This document shows, piece after piece, positions 7,621 through 15,468 of a stretch of DNA of 64,000 nucleotides. Position 1 is the stretch's first letter. Each line of letters opens with the position of its first letter. The position numbers and the translations under genes are program-made. Source of the DNA: Butyrivibrio sp. FCS014 (GTDB taxonomy: Bacteria > Bacillota > Clostridia > Lachnospirales > Lachnospiraceae); contig NZ_JAHA01000019.1 in the NCBI RefSeq assembly GCF_000526935.1, forward strand, positions 186,001 through 250,000. Reading direction: 5' to 3'. The notes beneath the pieces are model-generated. The model saw only the letters and a program-made list of their open reading frames with translations. It ran no database searches and was not told the DNA's origin.

Positions 7621-9276
7621 TTACTGCTGTATTGCCTCAACGATTGCAGGAAGCAGCTGTTTCTTTCTGGAAACAACTCCGGGAAGTGAAACCGTATCTC
7701 CCTCAGCATTAAGGCCAAAGGCGCTGTTCAAGGTGTGAAGCGCCTTGCCGCCGGCGTAAACCACTCTTGATGACTCATCAATGATATTGGTGAGCATGAA
7801 GAACAGCATATCAAGGCCGTCCGCGCTGGTCACTGCCTCAAGCTCCGGCATGATCTTATCCTTGATCTCATCAAGCTCCTCTGCGCTCATGGAATTGATC
7901 TGACCGATACCTATAGTCATATCGTCTACCGTGAACTTCTTGAAATCCTGGTGAAGGATCTCTGTTGCGCTCTTTCCGCCAAGATTTGATCCCGCATGGA
8001 ACATCTCCCTGGCAAAAGACTCATAGTCAACCTCTGCGATAGCTGCCAGCTCTTCACCGGCTTTTTTGTCCACTGCAGTGCAGGTAGGTGAACGGAACAT
8101 CAGTGTATCGGAAAGGATAGCTGCAAGCAGAAGTCCCGCAGTAGTCTTATCCACCTCAATGCCATATTCCCTGTACATCAGATAGATGATGGTGCAGGTT
8201 GAGCCAAGGGGCTGATTCCTGAAGAATACAGGTCCCGCAGTCTCAATGGTGCGAAGTCTGTGGTGATCCACGATCTCCATGATCTCCGCCTCTTCTATTC
8301 CGTTTACAGCCTGGTTCTTCTCATTGTGGTCCACTAAGATCATGCGCTTTTTGTGGGCACCGAGGAAATTCCTTCGGCTGATCATACCGATGTAGTGATC
8401 GTTCTTGTCAAGCACAGGGAAATACCTGTGTCTCATGGATGCCATTACTTCCTGGATGTCCTCGATATAGTCGTCCATGTGGAAGCTCACCAGGTTGTCC
8501 TTCTTCATGATGTGATTGATGGGCATACTCTGGTTGATAAGCCTTGCCACCACGAAGGTGTCGTGAGGTGTAGTGATAACCTGTGTGCCGTGCTCTCGTG
8601 CCTGGCTCTGGATAGTCCTTGTAACCTCAGCGCCCTCGCAGACGATGATGCAGGAAGCACCAAGCTCGATGGCACAAAGCTGCGTCTCATATCTGTTACC
8701 AAGGATTACGATGTCGCCCTCTTCGATGACATTCTCCATCATCTCTGGGCTGGCAGCCGCAATAACAACCTTGCCGCGGTTAAGGGACTCTGTGATGTCT
8801 CCCACTATCATCTCACCGTCCAGGGTCTCCACGATGTTCCTGTAGCTGGTGCCCGCCTGGGAGAGAATGTGCGGATCGATAACATCCATATAGGTCTCAA
8901 CAATATCGTTGGTGGTAACGATGCCCGACAGCTTGTCCCCGTCTGTTGCGCACAGTGTCACAACATCCGCATCTCTCATCTTGGCCCAGGCATTCTTCAG
9001 GGAAAGATCAGCCGTCACGCCGTCAAGCATTCTGATCTCCATATCCCTTACCTGCGTCCGCACATCCTTGATGTAGGCGGGAACAGCTACGTCAAAATGA
9101 GAAAGCACGAACTGTGTCTCCTCATTGAGGTGCCCCGCTCTGCAGGCAATGTAATTGCCGCCGAACACTTTATTCTTAAGATTGGCGTAGGTAATGGCCG
9201 CGCAAATGGAATCCGTATCGGGATTCTTGTGGCCGATCACGAACACCGGTCTGTTATTGGAATCATTGTTATTCAT
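7621..9276 (-). CDS. ppaC: Manganese-dependent family II inorganic pyrophosphatase with CBS and DRTGG domains
   Basis: 551 residues, much longer than a plain family II enzyme (about 310), because regulatory domains are inserted. Order: DHH part 1 with IGHKNPDTDSICAA (His16, Asp20, Asp22), a CBS repeat near 70-115, a DRTGG domain near 120-235, a second CBS near 245-300 ending in MRHRYFPVLDKNDHYIGMISR, DHH part 2 with ILVDHN and IMEIVDHHRL, and a DHHA2 domain to the C-terminus. It hydrolyses pyrophosphate with Mn2+; CBS domains in this subfamily bind adenine nucleotides and tune activity, and DRTGG enzymes are known to respond to diadenosine polyphosphates. The ATG at 9276 has GGAGG 7 bases upstream. 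Confidence 0.93.
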   Translation of the reverse strand: MNNNDSNNRPVFVIGHKNPDTDSICAAITYANLKNKVFGGNYIACRAGHLNEETQFVLSHFDVAVPAYIKDVRTQVRDMEIRMLDGVTADLSLKNAWAKMRDADVVTLCATDGDKLSGIVTTNDIVETYMDVIDPHILSQAGTSYRNIVETLDGEMIVGDITESLNRGKVVIAAASPEMMENVIEEGDIVILGNRYETQLCAIELGASCIIVCEGAEVTRTIQSQAREHGTQVITTPHDTFVVARLINQSMPINHIMKKDNLVSFHMDDYIEDIQEVMASMRHRYFPVLDKNDHYIGMISRRNFLGAHKKRMILVDHNEKNQAVNGIEEAEIMEIVDHHRLRTIETAGPVFFRNQPLGSTCTIIYLMYREYGIEVDKTTAGLLLAAILSDTLMFRSPTCTAVDKKAGEELAAIAEVDYESFAREMFHAGSNLGGKSATEILHQDFKKFTVDDMTIGIGQINSMSAEELDEIKDKIMPELEAVTSADGLDMLFFMLTNIIDESSRVVYAGGKALHTLNSAFGLNAEGDTVSLPGVVSRKKQLLPAIVEAIQQ

Positions 9277-9385
9277 ATATATCCTCCGGAAAAAGAACCT
9301 TCCTGTTTGATTTATCGTATATTACTAGTTTATAGGTATTGTGAGTCTTTGTAAACGTGCATCAAATCTCTTTTTACAAATATTC

Positions 9386-11116
9386 TCATCCCCACTGGCT
9401 TGTATACAGCTCATGATAGAAGCCCTTCTTTGCAAGAAGCGTATCATGGTCTCCCTGCTCGATGATATGGCCGTCCTTCATAACAAGGATAATGTCCGCC
9501 TCCCTTATTGTGGACAGTCTGTGAGCTACGATAAAGCTGGTCCTTCCCTGCATCATCCTGTTGAAAGCTTTCTGTATCCTGATCTCCGTCCTGGTATCGA
9601 TGGAGGATGTAGCCTCATCCAAAATCAGCATTGGCGGAATATGCAGCATTACTCTTGTGATGCAAAGAAGCTGCTTCTGTCCCTGAGACAGATTGCCGCC
9701 GTTTTCGGTGATCAGAGTGTCATACCCCTTGGGCAGCCTCTTAATAAAGCTGTGGGCATGGGCAGCCTTGGCCGCCTCGATGATCTCTTCATCGCTAAAC
9801 CCCTCTCTTCCGAGGGTTATGTTATCCCGTACCGTGCCGCTTCTAAGCCAGGTCTCCTGAAGCACCATTCCAAAGTTCGCCCTAAGGTCGCTGCGGCGAA
9901 GTTTCCTGATATCGTATCCGTCGATGCTGATGCTTCCCTTATCCGTGTCATAGAAACGCATAAGGAGGTTTATCAGCGTAGTCTTGCCGCTTCCCGTAGG
10001 TCCTACAATGGCAACTCTCTGGCCCTTCTTAATATCAAGGTTAAGGTCCTCGATGAGCTTTTTGCTCTTGTCATAGGAAAAAGATACATCGCTCACCGCA
10101 ACGTCTCCTTTTGCCACAAGCTCTTTTGGCGCGCCCTCAAAATCAGGCTCCTCGGGCTGTTCCTCTATAAGCTGGAATACTCTCTCGGCGCAGGCCAGGG
10201 CGTTCTGAAGCTCCGTTACCACTCCCGATATCTCGTTAAAGGGCTTGGTGTACTGATTGGCGTAGCTAAGGAAAATGGTCAGTCCGCCGACACTCATGCC
10301 CCCTGCAATGCAGGCAAAAGCACCAAACAGCGCAACAGCCGCATAAACAATATTGTTGATGAACCTGGTGCTGGGATTGGTGAGGGACGACACAAAGGTC
10401 GCCATCACAGAGGTCTTCTCCAGCCTGTCGTTGATATCATCAAAAATCTCCAGGTTCTCATCCTCATGGGCAAATGCCTTTACCACGGAAAGATTACCGA
10501 TCATCTCATCCACAAAGGCGGTCTGATCGGACCTTGCCTCGCTTTGCTCCTTGAACAGCTTAAAGGACCTGGTTGCAACAAACCTTGCCACAAGAAGAGA
10601 CAGAGGTGTAAGTACAACTACCACGATGGCAATCCCGAAGTTTAAGTAGAACATGAACACCAGGGTTCCTACAATGGTCACAATACCCGTGAACAGCTGG
10701 CCAAATCCCATCAGCAGACCGTCCGCAAACATATCAACATCGGAGATGAGCCTTGAAACTATCTCTCCGGTGGGCTTGTTGTCCAGGTAATTGAAGGGCA
10801 GATTCTGGAGCCTTGAGAAGGCTTCTTCCCTCACATCCCTGACAACGCTGTATGTGATCTTATTGTTGGTCCTGTTCATCACCCACTGGCACAGAGCTAT
10901 AAACATTACGATAACAGCCATTTTCAGCACGGTCGCGGTAAGAGACGCAAAGTCAACTTTACCCGTACCGGTGATCCTGTCGATGGCATTTCCCGCAAGG
11001 ATAGGTACATACAGGGACAAAAGAGCCGTCACCACAGCCAGCACCATTGAAAGGGCTATAAGAAAATGATATTTTCCGGCGTACCGAAGGACTTTTTTCA
11101 GGGTGTTCTTCTTCAT
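9386..11116 (-). CDS. ABC exporter half-transporter, catalytic subunit (permease + ATPase)
   Basis: 576 residues: a six-helix transmembrane domain (about 1-320) followed by an ATPase domain with Walker A GPTGSGKTT, signature LSQGQ in place of LSGGQ, Walker B MLILDEATSSID with the catalytic Glu, and switch His in IVAHRLS. Its start ATG overlaps the stop of the upstream partner by 4 bp, so the two are translationally coupled. The pairing of this intact ATP site with a degenerate one in the partner is what heterodimeric multidrug-type exporters (LmrCD/BmrCD-like) show: the non-canonical signature here faces the degenerate site of the partner. Substrate unknown. Confidence 0.92.
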   Translation of the reverse strand: MKKNTLKKVLRYAGKYHFLIALSMVLAVVTALLSLYVPILAGNAIDRITGTGKVDFASLTATVLKMAVIVMFIALCQWVMNRTNNKITYSVVRDVREEAFSRLQNLPFNYLDNKPTGEIVSRLISDVDMFADGLLMGFGQLFTGIVTIVGTLVFMFYLNFGIAIVVVVLTPLSLLVARFVATRSFKLFKEQSEARSDQTAFVDEMIGNLSVVKAFAHEDENLEIFDDINDRLEKTSVMATFVSSLTNPSTRFINNIVYAAVALFGAFACIAGGMSVGGLTIFLSYANQYTKPFNEISGVVTELQNALACAERVFQLIEEQPEEPDFEGAPKELVAKGDVAVSDVSFSYDKSKKLIEDLNLDIKKGQRVAIVGPTGSGKTTLINLLMRFYDTDKGSISIDGYDIRKLRRSDLRANFGMVLQETWLRSGTVRDNITLGREGFSDEEIIEAAKAAHAHSFIKRLPKGYDTLITENGGNLSQGQKQLLCITRVMLHIPPMLILDEATSSIDTRTEIRIQKAFNRMMQGRTSFIVAHRLSTIREADIILVMKDGHIIEQGDHDTLLAKKGFYHELYTSQWG

Positions 11117-12837
11117 ACCGCACCCTCCTTCCTGTACTGGGAATCATATATCTCTTTGTAGGTATCGCAGCTTTCAAGAAGCTGTTCATTGGTACCGATG
11201 CCCATTACTTTTCCGTCTTCAAGAACGATTATCTTATCGCAGTTAAGAACCGATGATGCCCTCTGGGAAACAATGAAGGTGGTGGGCGGATTGTCCATGG
11301 CCGCTATGGCTTCGCGTAGCTTTTTATCCGTCAGATAATCCAGCGCCGATGCACTGTCATCGAGGATAAGTATCTCGGGTTTCCGGACCAGTGCCCTTGC
11401 TATGGTAAGCCTCTGCTTCTGGCCGCCGGAGAAATTTTTTCCTCCCTGGGCTACCATGTGATCAAGGCCACCGGCTTTGCCCTCCACAATCTCTTTTGCC
11501 TGAGCTATCTCAAGGGCGCGGTTTATCTCATCGTCCGTGGCGTCGTTCTTGCCCCAGCGGATGTTGTCCCTTATGGTCCCATGGAAAAGAACTGCCTTCT
11601 GAGGCACTATGCCTATGCGCTCCCGAAGGTTCTCAAGGTCGTACTCTCTTATGTTCCTTCCATCCAGGATCACCTCTCCCTGTCTGGCGTCATAGAACCT
11701 GGGGATAAGGTTTATAAGAGTGGTCTTGCCGCTGCCGGTTCCGCCGATCACGCCGATCCTCTCGCCGCGTCTTACCGTAACATCAAGATCCTCAAGGGAG
11801 TCCTCGCTGTCACCTGCGTACCTCATAAATACATGGGAAAAGACAATGTGGTCGGGTGTCTTGTCAAACTCCTTAACACTGCCGTTTTCCATGGAGGACT
11901 TAAGCTCCAGCATCTCCTCTATCCTGTTTCCTGAAGCGATGGCCCTGGTCACGGTGATGATAAGGTTTGCAAACTTAATAAGTTCCACCAGGATCTGGGA
12001 CATGTAGTTATAAAGAGCCACAACCTGGCCCTGGGTAAGGTCTCCTGCGTTTACTCTAAGTGCGCCTCTGTAAATGAGAAAGGCAACAGCAAGGTTAAGG
12101 ATTGCATAGGTTGCGGGATTCATCAGGGCTGTGATGGTTCCCACGTGATTCTGCAAAGAAGTCAGGGAGTTGTTCTGCCCGTTAAAGTTCTCCTTCTCCT
12201 TCTCTTCAAGGCCAAAGGCTCTGATAACACGGACACCTGTGTGGTTCTCTCTTGTAAGGCCAAGGAGCTTATCAAGATGACTCTGGATCATGCCGTATCT
12301 TGGGATGCTCCAGCGCATGATAAGTCCCACCACCAAAAAGAGCAGGATTATTGTCACAAGGAAGATCAGTGCCATCCTTGTATTGATTGTAAAGGCCATG
12401 ACCATGGCGCCGAATACCACGAAGGGTGAGCGAAGAAGCAGCCTTATGGTAAGGTTAACTCCCTGCTGAACCTGATTAACGTCACTGGTCATTCTGGTTA
12501 TCATGGCCGAGGTTCCGATGCTGTCCATGTCTGAGTAGGAAAGCTTCTGGATGTTTTCAAAAAGTGCCCGCTTTACTTTCTTTGCAAAGCCAGCAGCTGC
12601 TCTTGCCGCAAAAAACTGTGCTGTCACGGCGCATATAAATCCAACAAGACATAAAAGCAGCAAAACAAGACACATCCTTATGACATAGCCTCTGTCTCCT
12701 CCTGCTATTCCCACATCTATCATGGATGCGATAACAAGGGGCACAAACAGCTCAAAGGATGCCTCCATAAGCTTAAACAGCGGTCCCAATATGGATTCTT
12801 TTCTGTAGTCTTTTAAGAATACAAGTAATTTCTTCAT
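11113..12837 (-). CDS. ABC exporter half-transporter with degenerate ATP site
   Basis: 574 residues, first gene of the exporter pair. N-terminal six-helix domain, then an ATPase domain with Walker A GGTGSGKTT and signature FSGGQKQR. The Walker B ending ILILDDSASALD has Asp where the catalytic Glu should be, and the switch region VSQRASS has Gln in place of His. The site built on this subunit is therefore expected to bind but hardly hydrolyse ATP, while its normal FSGGQ signature completes the active site of the partner. No clear Shine-Dalgarno precedes the ATG at 12837. A leader of several hundred bases rich in repeats lies upstream, so attenuation is possible but not shown. Confidence 0.92.
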   Translation of the reverse strand: MKKLLVFLKDYRKESILGPLFKLMEASFELFVPLVIASMIDVGIAGGDRGYVIRMCLVLLLLCLVGFICAVTAQFFAARAAAGFAKKVKRALFENIQKLSYSDMDSIGTSAMITRMTSDVNQVQQGVNLTIRLLLRSPFVVFGAMVMAFTINTRMALIFLVTIILLFLVVGLIMRWSIPRYGMIQSHLDKLLGLTRENHTGVRVIRAFGLEEKEKENFNGQNNSLTSLQNHVGTITALMNPATYAILNLAVAFLIYRGALRVNAGDLTQGQVVALYNYMSQILVELIKFANLIITVTRAIASGNRIEEMLELKSSMENGSVKEFDKTPDHIVFSHVFMRYAGDSEDSLEDLDVTVRRGERIGVIGGTGSGKTTLINLIPRFYDARQGEVILDGRNIREYDLENLRERIGIVPQKAVLFHGTIRDNIRWGKNDATDDEINRALEIAQAKEIVEGKAGGLDHMVAQGGKNFSGGQKQRLTIARALVRKPEILILDDSASALDYLTDKKLREAIAAMDNPPTTFIVSQRASSVLNCDKIIVLEDGKVMGIGTNEQLLESCDTYKEIYDSQYRKEGAV

Positions 12838-12944
12838 AGATTGTATCTGTAAACCTTTACGTTATATATTTCACCCTATTCACAAAAGTGTTTCTAAATG
12901 TGAATTGGTTTTTTTCTTGCGTTGGAAATGATTGGGCGCTGCGA

Positions 12945-13255
12945 GGCGCGGGGCATGTGAATTCTTTTAGGTTACATGGATCTTGCTTTTTCCAAACTTA
13001 CGGGAAAAGACATCCCGGCATTTGCCATGAGAGCTCTCTCCGACACAAAGTATTCTACAAGATGATTGCGTCGGTAAAATATCACAAAAACTTGACGTTA
13101 TATCGATAAATAGCCTGTTTGAGCACTTGTTTGTCGGGATAGCGTTTGCGTTTTGGGAATTCTGTACATTATTTCGTAAAAACCACCGACGCAAAGGTCC
13201 ATATCAGACAAATGCGTCGGAAGCGCCTTGTCGAAATTATCGTAATCTTGTAAGT
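12945..13255 (-). repeat. Dispersed non-coding element, copy B (inverted relative to copy A)
   Basis: Positions 13040-13255 are the reverse complement of 5507-5723 with about 97% identity (six mismatches seen). AATTCACATGCCCC, adjacent in copy A, is found here at about 12952-12965, separated from the core by about 80 bp absent from copy A. The 582-bp gap 12838-13419 holds no gene that I can support; it is filled by this element, the adjoining 35-bp tandem repeat and AT-rich DNA. Confidence 0.85.
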
Positions 13256-13358
13256 TCGCCGCATATATCCAATCACGCAATCTTGTAAGCCCTCAGCATA
13301 TATCCGATTACGCTATCTTGTAAATCCTCATCATATATCCAATTACGCAATCTGCGAA
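13241..13358. repeat. 35-bp tandem repeat, about 3.3 copies
   Basis: ATCTTGTAA starts at 13245, 13280 and 13315, and a degenerate ATCTGCGAA at 13350, giving an exact 35-bp period. Each full unit also carries CATATATCC followed by AATCACG, GATTACG or AATTACG. The first unit overlaps the edge of dispersed element copy B. Confidence 0.8.
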
Positions 13359-13419
13359 TCAGCCTATACCAGCCATGATTATTATCAACACAAATGCAAA
13401 AAGAAATTTTTTTTTCATT

Positions 13420-14988
13420 TTAGTAATTGATCCTGAGTCCCTTGGGATAATGGTTCTTGAGCATTCCTCCCGCAAGCTTTGCCCAGCCGATGCTGAAGCC
13501 GTCGCAGGTCACAAGGCACCAGCCCTTGCTCTTTGAAAGCTCAGGATGCTCCTCCCCGGAAATTCTGATGGATTGCCCATTCAGGAACTGCCTTATCTCA
13601 AGGCTGTCGCCGGCAAAGTCAACCGTCAGCGCAGCGTCATCCTTTTTCAGGAAAAGAGCCAGCGCATGGGAGGGTTCGAATCTGTCTTTTTTTACTGTAC
13701 CAAGATGGAGCCCGGGACGCATTACCTTAAGACCCCTGATGCCCGGCATATCGGAAGGGATAAGGTAGAGCTGATCTCCGAAGGTCAGATACTCTCCCTT
13801 AAGATCCCGGTCTTTCAAGGTCTCTTTTTCAAACTCTTTGAAGATCTTTATCACATCAGATTTTGCCGCAGGATTTTTACCGCCGGGAATATAGGTTTTC
13901 TGGGCATTTTTATCTGTCTGACCATCTCTTTTAAAGACGCATAAAAAGTGCCCTTCCCCGCGAACCTTGTGGGGCCAGAGGCGAACAGAACCGCCCACCT
14001 GCTGCAGGATATCTGCGTCTCTGCTTGCGCTGCCGACGGTTTCATTATCAACGCCTGCGCTGCTAATGGCCTCACCACTAACACTTTCACCGCATCCAGT
14101 TTCCGAAGCCTCTGCGGCAAGTATATCCTCTCCTATGAATTCCGGCCGTCCGTTCTCCATGCCGCCGACAAGTTCCACCTTTTCCACCCTAAAATCCGGG
14201 TGCCTAAGAAGGAACTTCGCCACATTTATCTCATTCTCTTCCGGAGCAAAAGTGCAGGTTGAATACACCAGTCTTCCTCCCGGAAGCAGCATCTTAGCTG
14301 CGTTATCAAGGATCTCCTCCTGACGGGCCGCGCAGAGCTTCACGTTCTCAAGACTCCACTCCTCTGCGGCGTTATCGTTCTTTCGAAACATTCCTTCGCC
14401 GGAGCAGGGAGCATCCACCAGGATCTTGTCAAAGTACCCCTCAAAAACCTGCGAAAGATGCGCCGAATCCTCATTCAGGACCAGGGCATTTCCGATGCCC
14501 ATTCTCTCTATGTTAAGAGAAAGAATCTTTGCTCTTCCTGCATTTATCTCGTTGGTCACAAGAAGGCCGCCGCCTTCCATCCTTGCTGCTATCTGAGTGG
14601 ACTTTCCACCGGGAGCTGCGCAAAGGTCAAGGACCCTGTCCCCGGGCTTTGGATCAAGGAAATGCACCGGCGCCATGGCACTGGGCTCCTGGATATAGTA
14701 AAGCCCCGCCTCGTGATAGGGGTGCTTACCGGGAGATGCGGCTTCCGTGTAGTAAAAGCCATTCGATTCCCAAAAAACCCGGCCTTTGGAGGATATCTCT
14801 TTTTCATTGTCAGATGTACCTATTGCATTAGCAACTACCTGCGCCTGCTTTTCATCCGGAACCTTCAGCCCGTTGATGCGCAGCGCATGCACCCTCTCTT
14901 CCTCCTTATCAAAGGCGGTCAGGAACTCGTCATATTCTTTTTCCCCGAGGAGATCTTTCATCCTCTGCTCAAATTCATCAGGAAACAT
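13420..14988 (-). CDS. RsmF/NOL1-NOP2-Sun family RNA (cytosine-5) methyltransferase
   Basis: 522 residues. SAM-binding motif DLCAAPGGKST (121-131), VDAPCSGEGMFRKN (191-204, Cys195) and VYSTCTFAPEENE (241-253, Cys245) are the paired cysteines of m5C RNA methyltransferases; the TC cysteine is the nucleophile and the PC cysteine assists release. The C-terminal 170 residues with WPHKVRGEGHFLCVF and NHYPKGLRI are the RsmF-type extension with a PUA-like end. Residues about 290-330 are a Ser/Glu/Ala-rich low-complexity linker. It probably methylates 16S rRNA, but rRNA versus tRNA specificity cannot be told. CGGAGG lies 5 bases before the ATG at 14988. Confidence 0.9.
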   Translation of the reverse strand: MFPDEFEQRMKDLLGEKEYDEFLTAFDKEEERVHALRINGLKVPDEKQAQVVANAIGTSDNEKEISSKGRVFWESNGFYYTEAASPGKHPYHEAGLYYIQEPSAMAPVHFLDPKPGDRVLDLCAAPGGKSTQIAARMEGGGLLVTNEINAGRAKILSLNIERMGIGNALVLNEDSAHLSQVFEGYFDKILVDAPCSGEGMFRKNDNAAEEWSLENVKLCAARQEEILDNAAKMLLPGGRLVYSTCTFAPEENEINVAKFLLRHPDFRVEKVELVGGMENGRPEFIGEDILAAEASETGCGESVSGEAISSAGVDNETVGSASRDADILQQVGGSVRLWPHKVRGEGHFLCVFKRDGQTDKNAQKTYIPGGKNPAAKSDVIKIFKEFEKETLKDRDLKGEYLTFGDQLYLIPSDMPGIRGLKVMRPGLHLGTVKKDRFEPSHALALFLKKDDAALTVDFAGDSLEIRQFLNGQSIRISGEEHPELSKSKGWCLVTCDGFSIGWAKLAGGMLKNHYPKGLRINY

Positions 14989-15009
14989 TTATCCTCCGCT
15001 TATAGCTTT

Positions 15010-15040
15010 CAAAAGGCAGAAGACCTGACGATCTTCTGCC
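15010..15040 (-). terminator. Rho-independent terminator after the DtxR/MntR-like gene
   Basis: On the minus strand GGCAGAAGA (15040-15032) pairs with TCTTCTGCC (15023-15015) and is followed by TTTT. It separates the regulator from the RNA methyltransferase gene. Confidence 0.8.
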
Positions 15041-15046
15041 CCATTA

Positions 15047-15421
15047 TCACTTATCTGTTTTATGTTCTTTAATAAATTTCTTGATGCCCTTAAAGGTCTC
15101 GGGACTGATGACATGTTCAATCCTGCAGGCATCGTTCTCTGCAGTTTCGGCATCAACGCCGGCGGTCATCATAAGGAAGGTGGTTAGGTTGGTGTGCTTC
15201 TCGTAAACCTTCTTGGCAACCCTCATCCCCTCGGAAGTAAGGTTCAGTTCACCGTCATCCTCCATGGTGATAAGGCCGTTTTCCTTAAGTATTCCTACCG
15301 CCCTTGAAACACTGGGGCGGGAAAACCCAAGTTCATTGGCCACATCGATCGACCGAACCATTCCCTTGCGCTTCTTGAGTAGGTAAATTGTCTCGATATA
15401 ATCTTCGCCTGATTCGTGCAT
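15047..15421 (-). CDS. DtxR/MntR-family metal-dependent regulator
   Basis: About 124 residues. The start at 15421 (MHESGEDYIETIYLL) is preferred over 15442 because GGGGAGG lies 7 bases before it, inside the longer frame. Residues 1-65 form the winged helix-turn-helix (RSIDVANELGFSRPSVSRAV), followed by the dimerisation helices with HTNLTTFLMM and ACRIEHVISPETF, whose Asp/Glu/His/Cys residues match metal-binding positions of the MntR/IdeR class. There is no C-terminal SH3-like domain, so it is of the short MntR type. It lies 48 bp downstream of feoAB on the same strand, which suggests it senses iron (or manganese) and controls ferrous iron uptake; the sensed metal is inferred. Confidence 0.88.
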   Translation of the reverse strand: MHESGEDYIETIYLLKKRKGMVRSIDVANELGFSRPSVSRAVGILKENGLITMEDDGELNLTSEGMRVAKKVYEKHTNLTTFLMMTAGVDAETAENDACRIEHVISPETFKGIKKFIKEHKTDK

Positions 15422-15468
15422 AGAAGTTCCTCCCCAATACAATCTAACACGTTTCTCTAATTATATCC

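Noticed and set aside
8353..9354. Plus-strand 333-aa frame opposite ppaC
   Set aside because: It covers a clearly recognised gene on the other strand and shows no recognisable motifs; GC-biased codon shadow.
9341..10645. Plus-strand 434-aa frame opposite the ABC exporter gene
   Set aside because: Antisense shadow of a well-supported ABC ATPase; no ribosome-binding site and no family motifs.
13241..13358. Possible CRISPR array at the 35-bp repeat
   Set aside because: Units are directly tandem without unique spacers and drift in sequence; no cas genes nearby.
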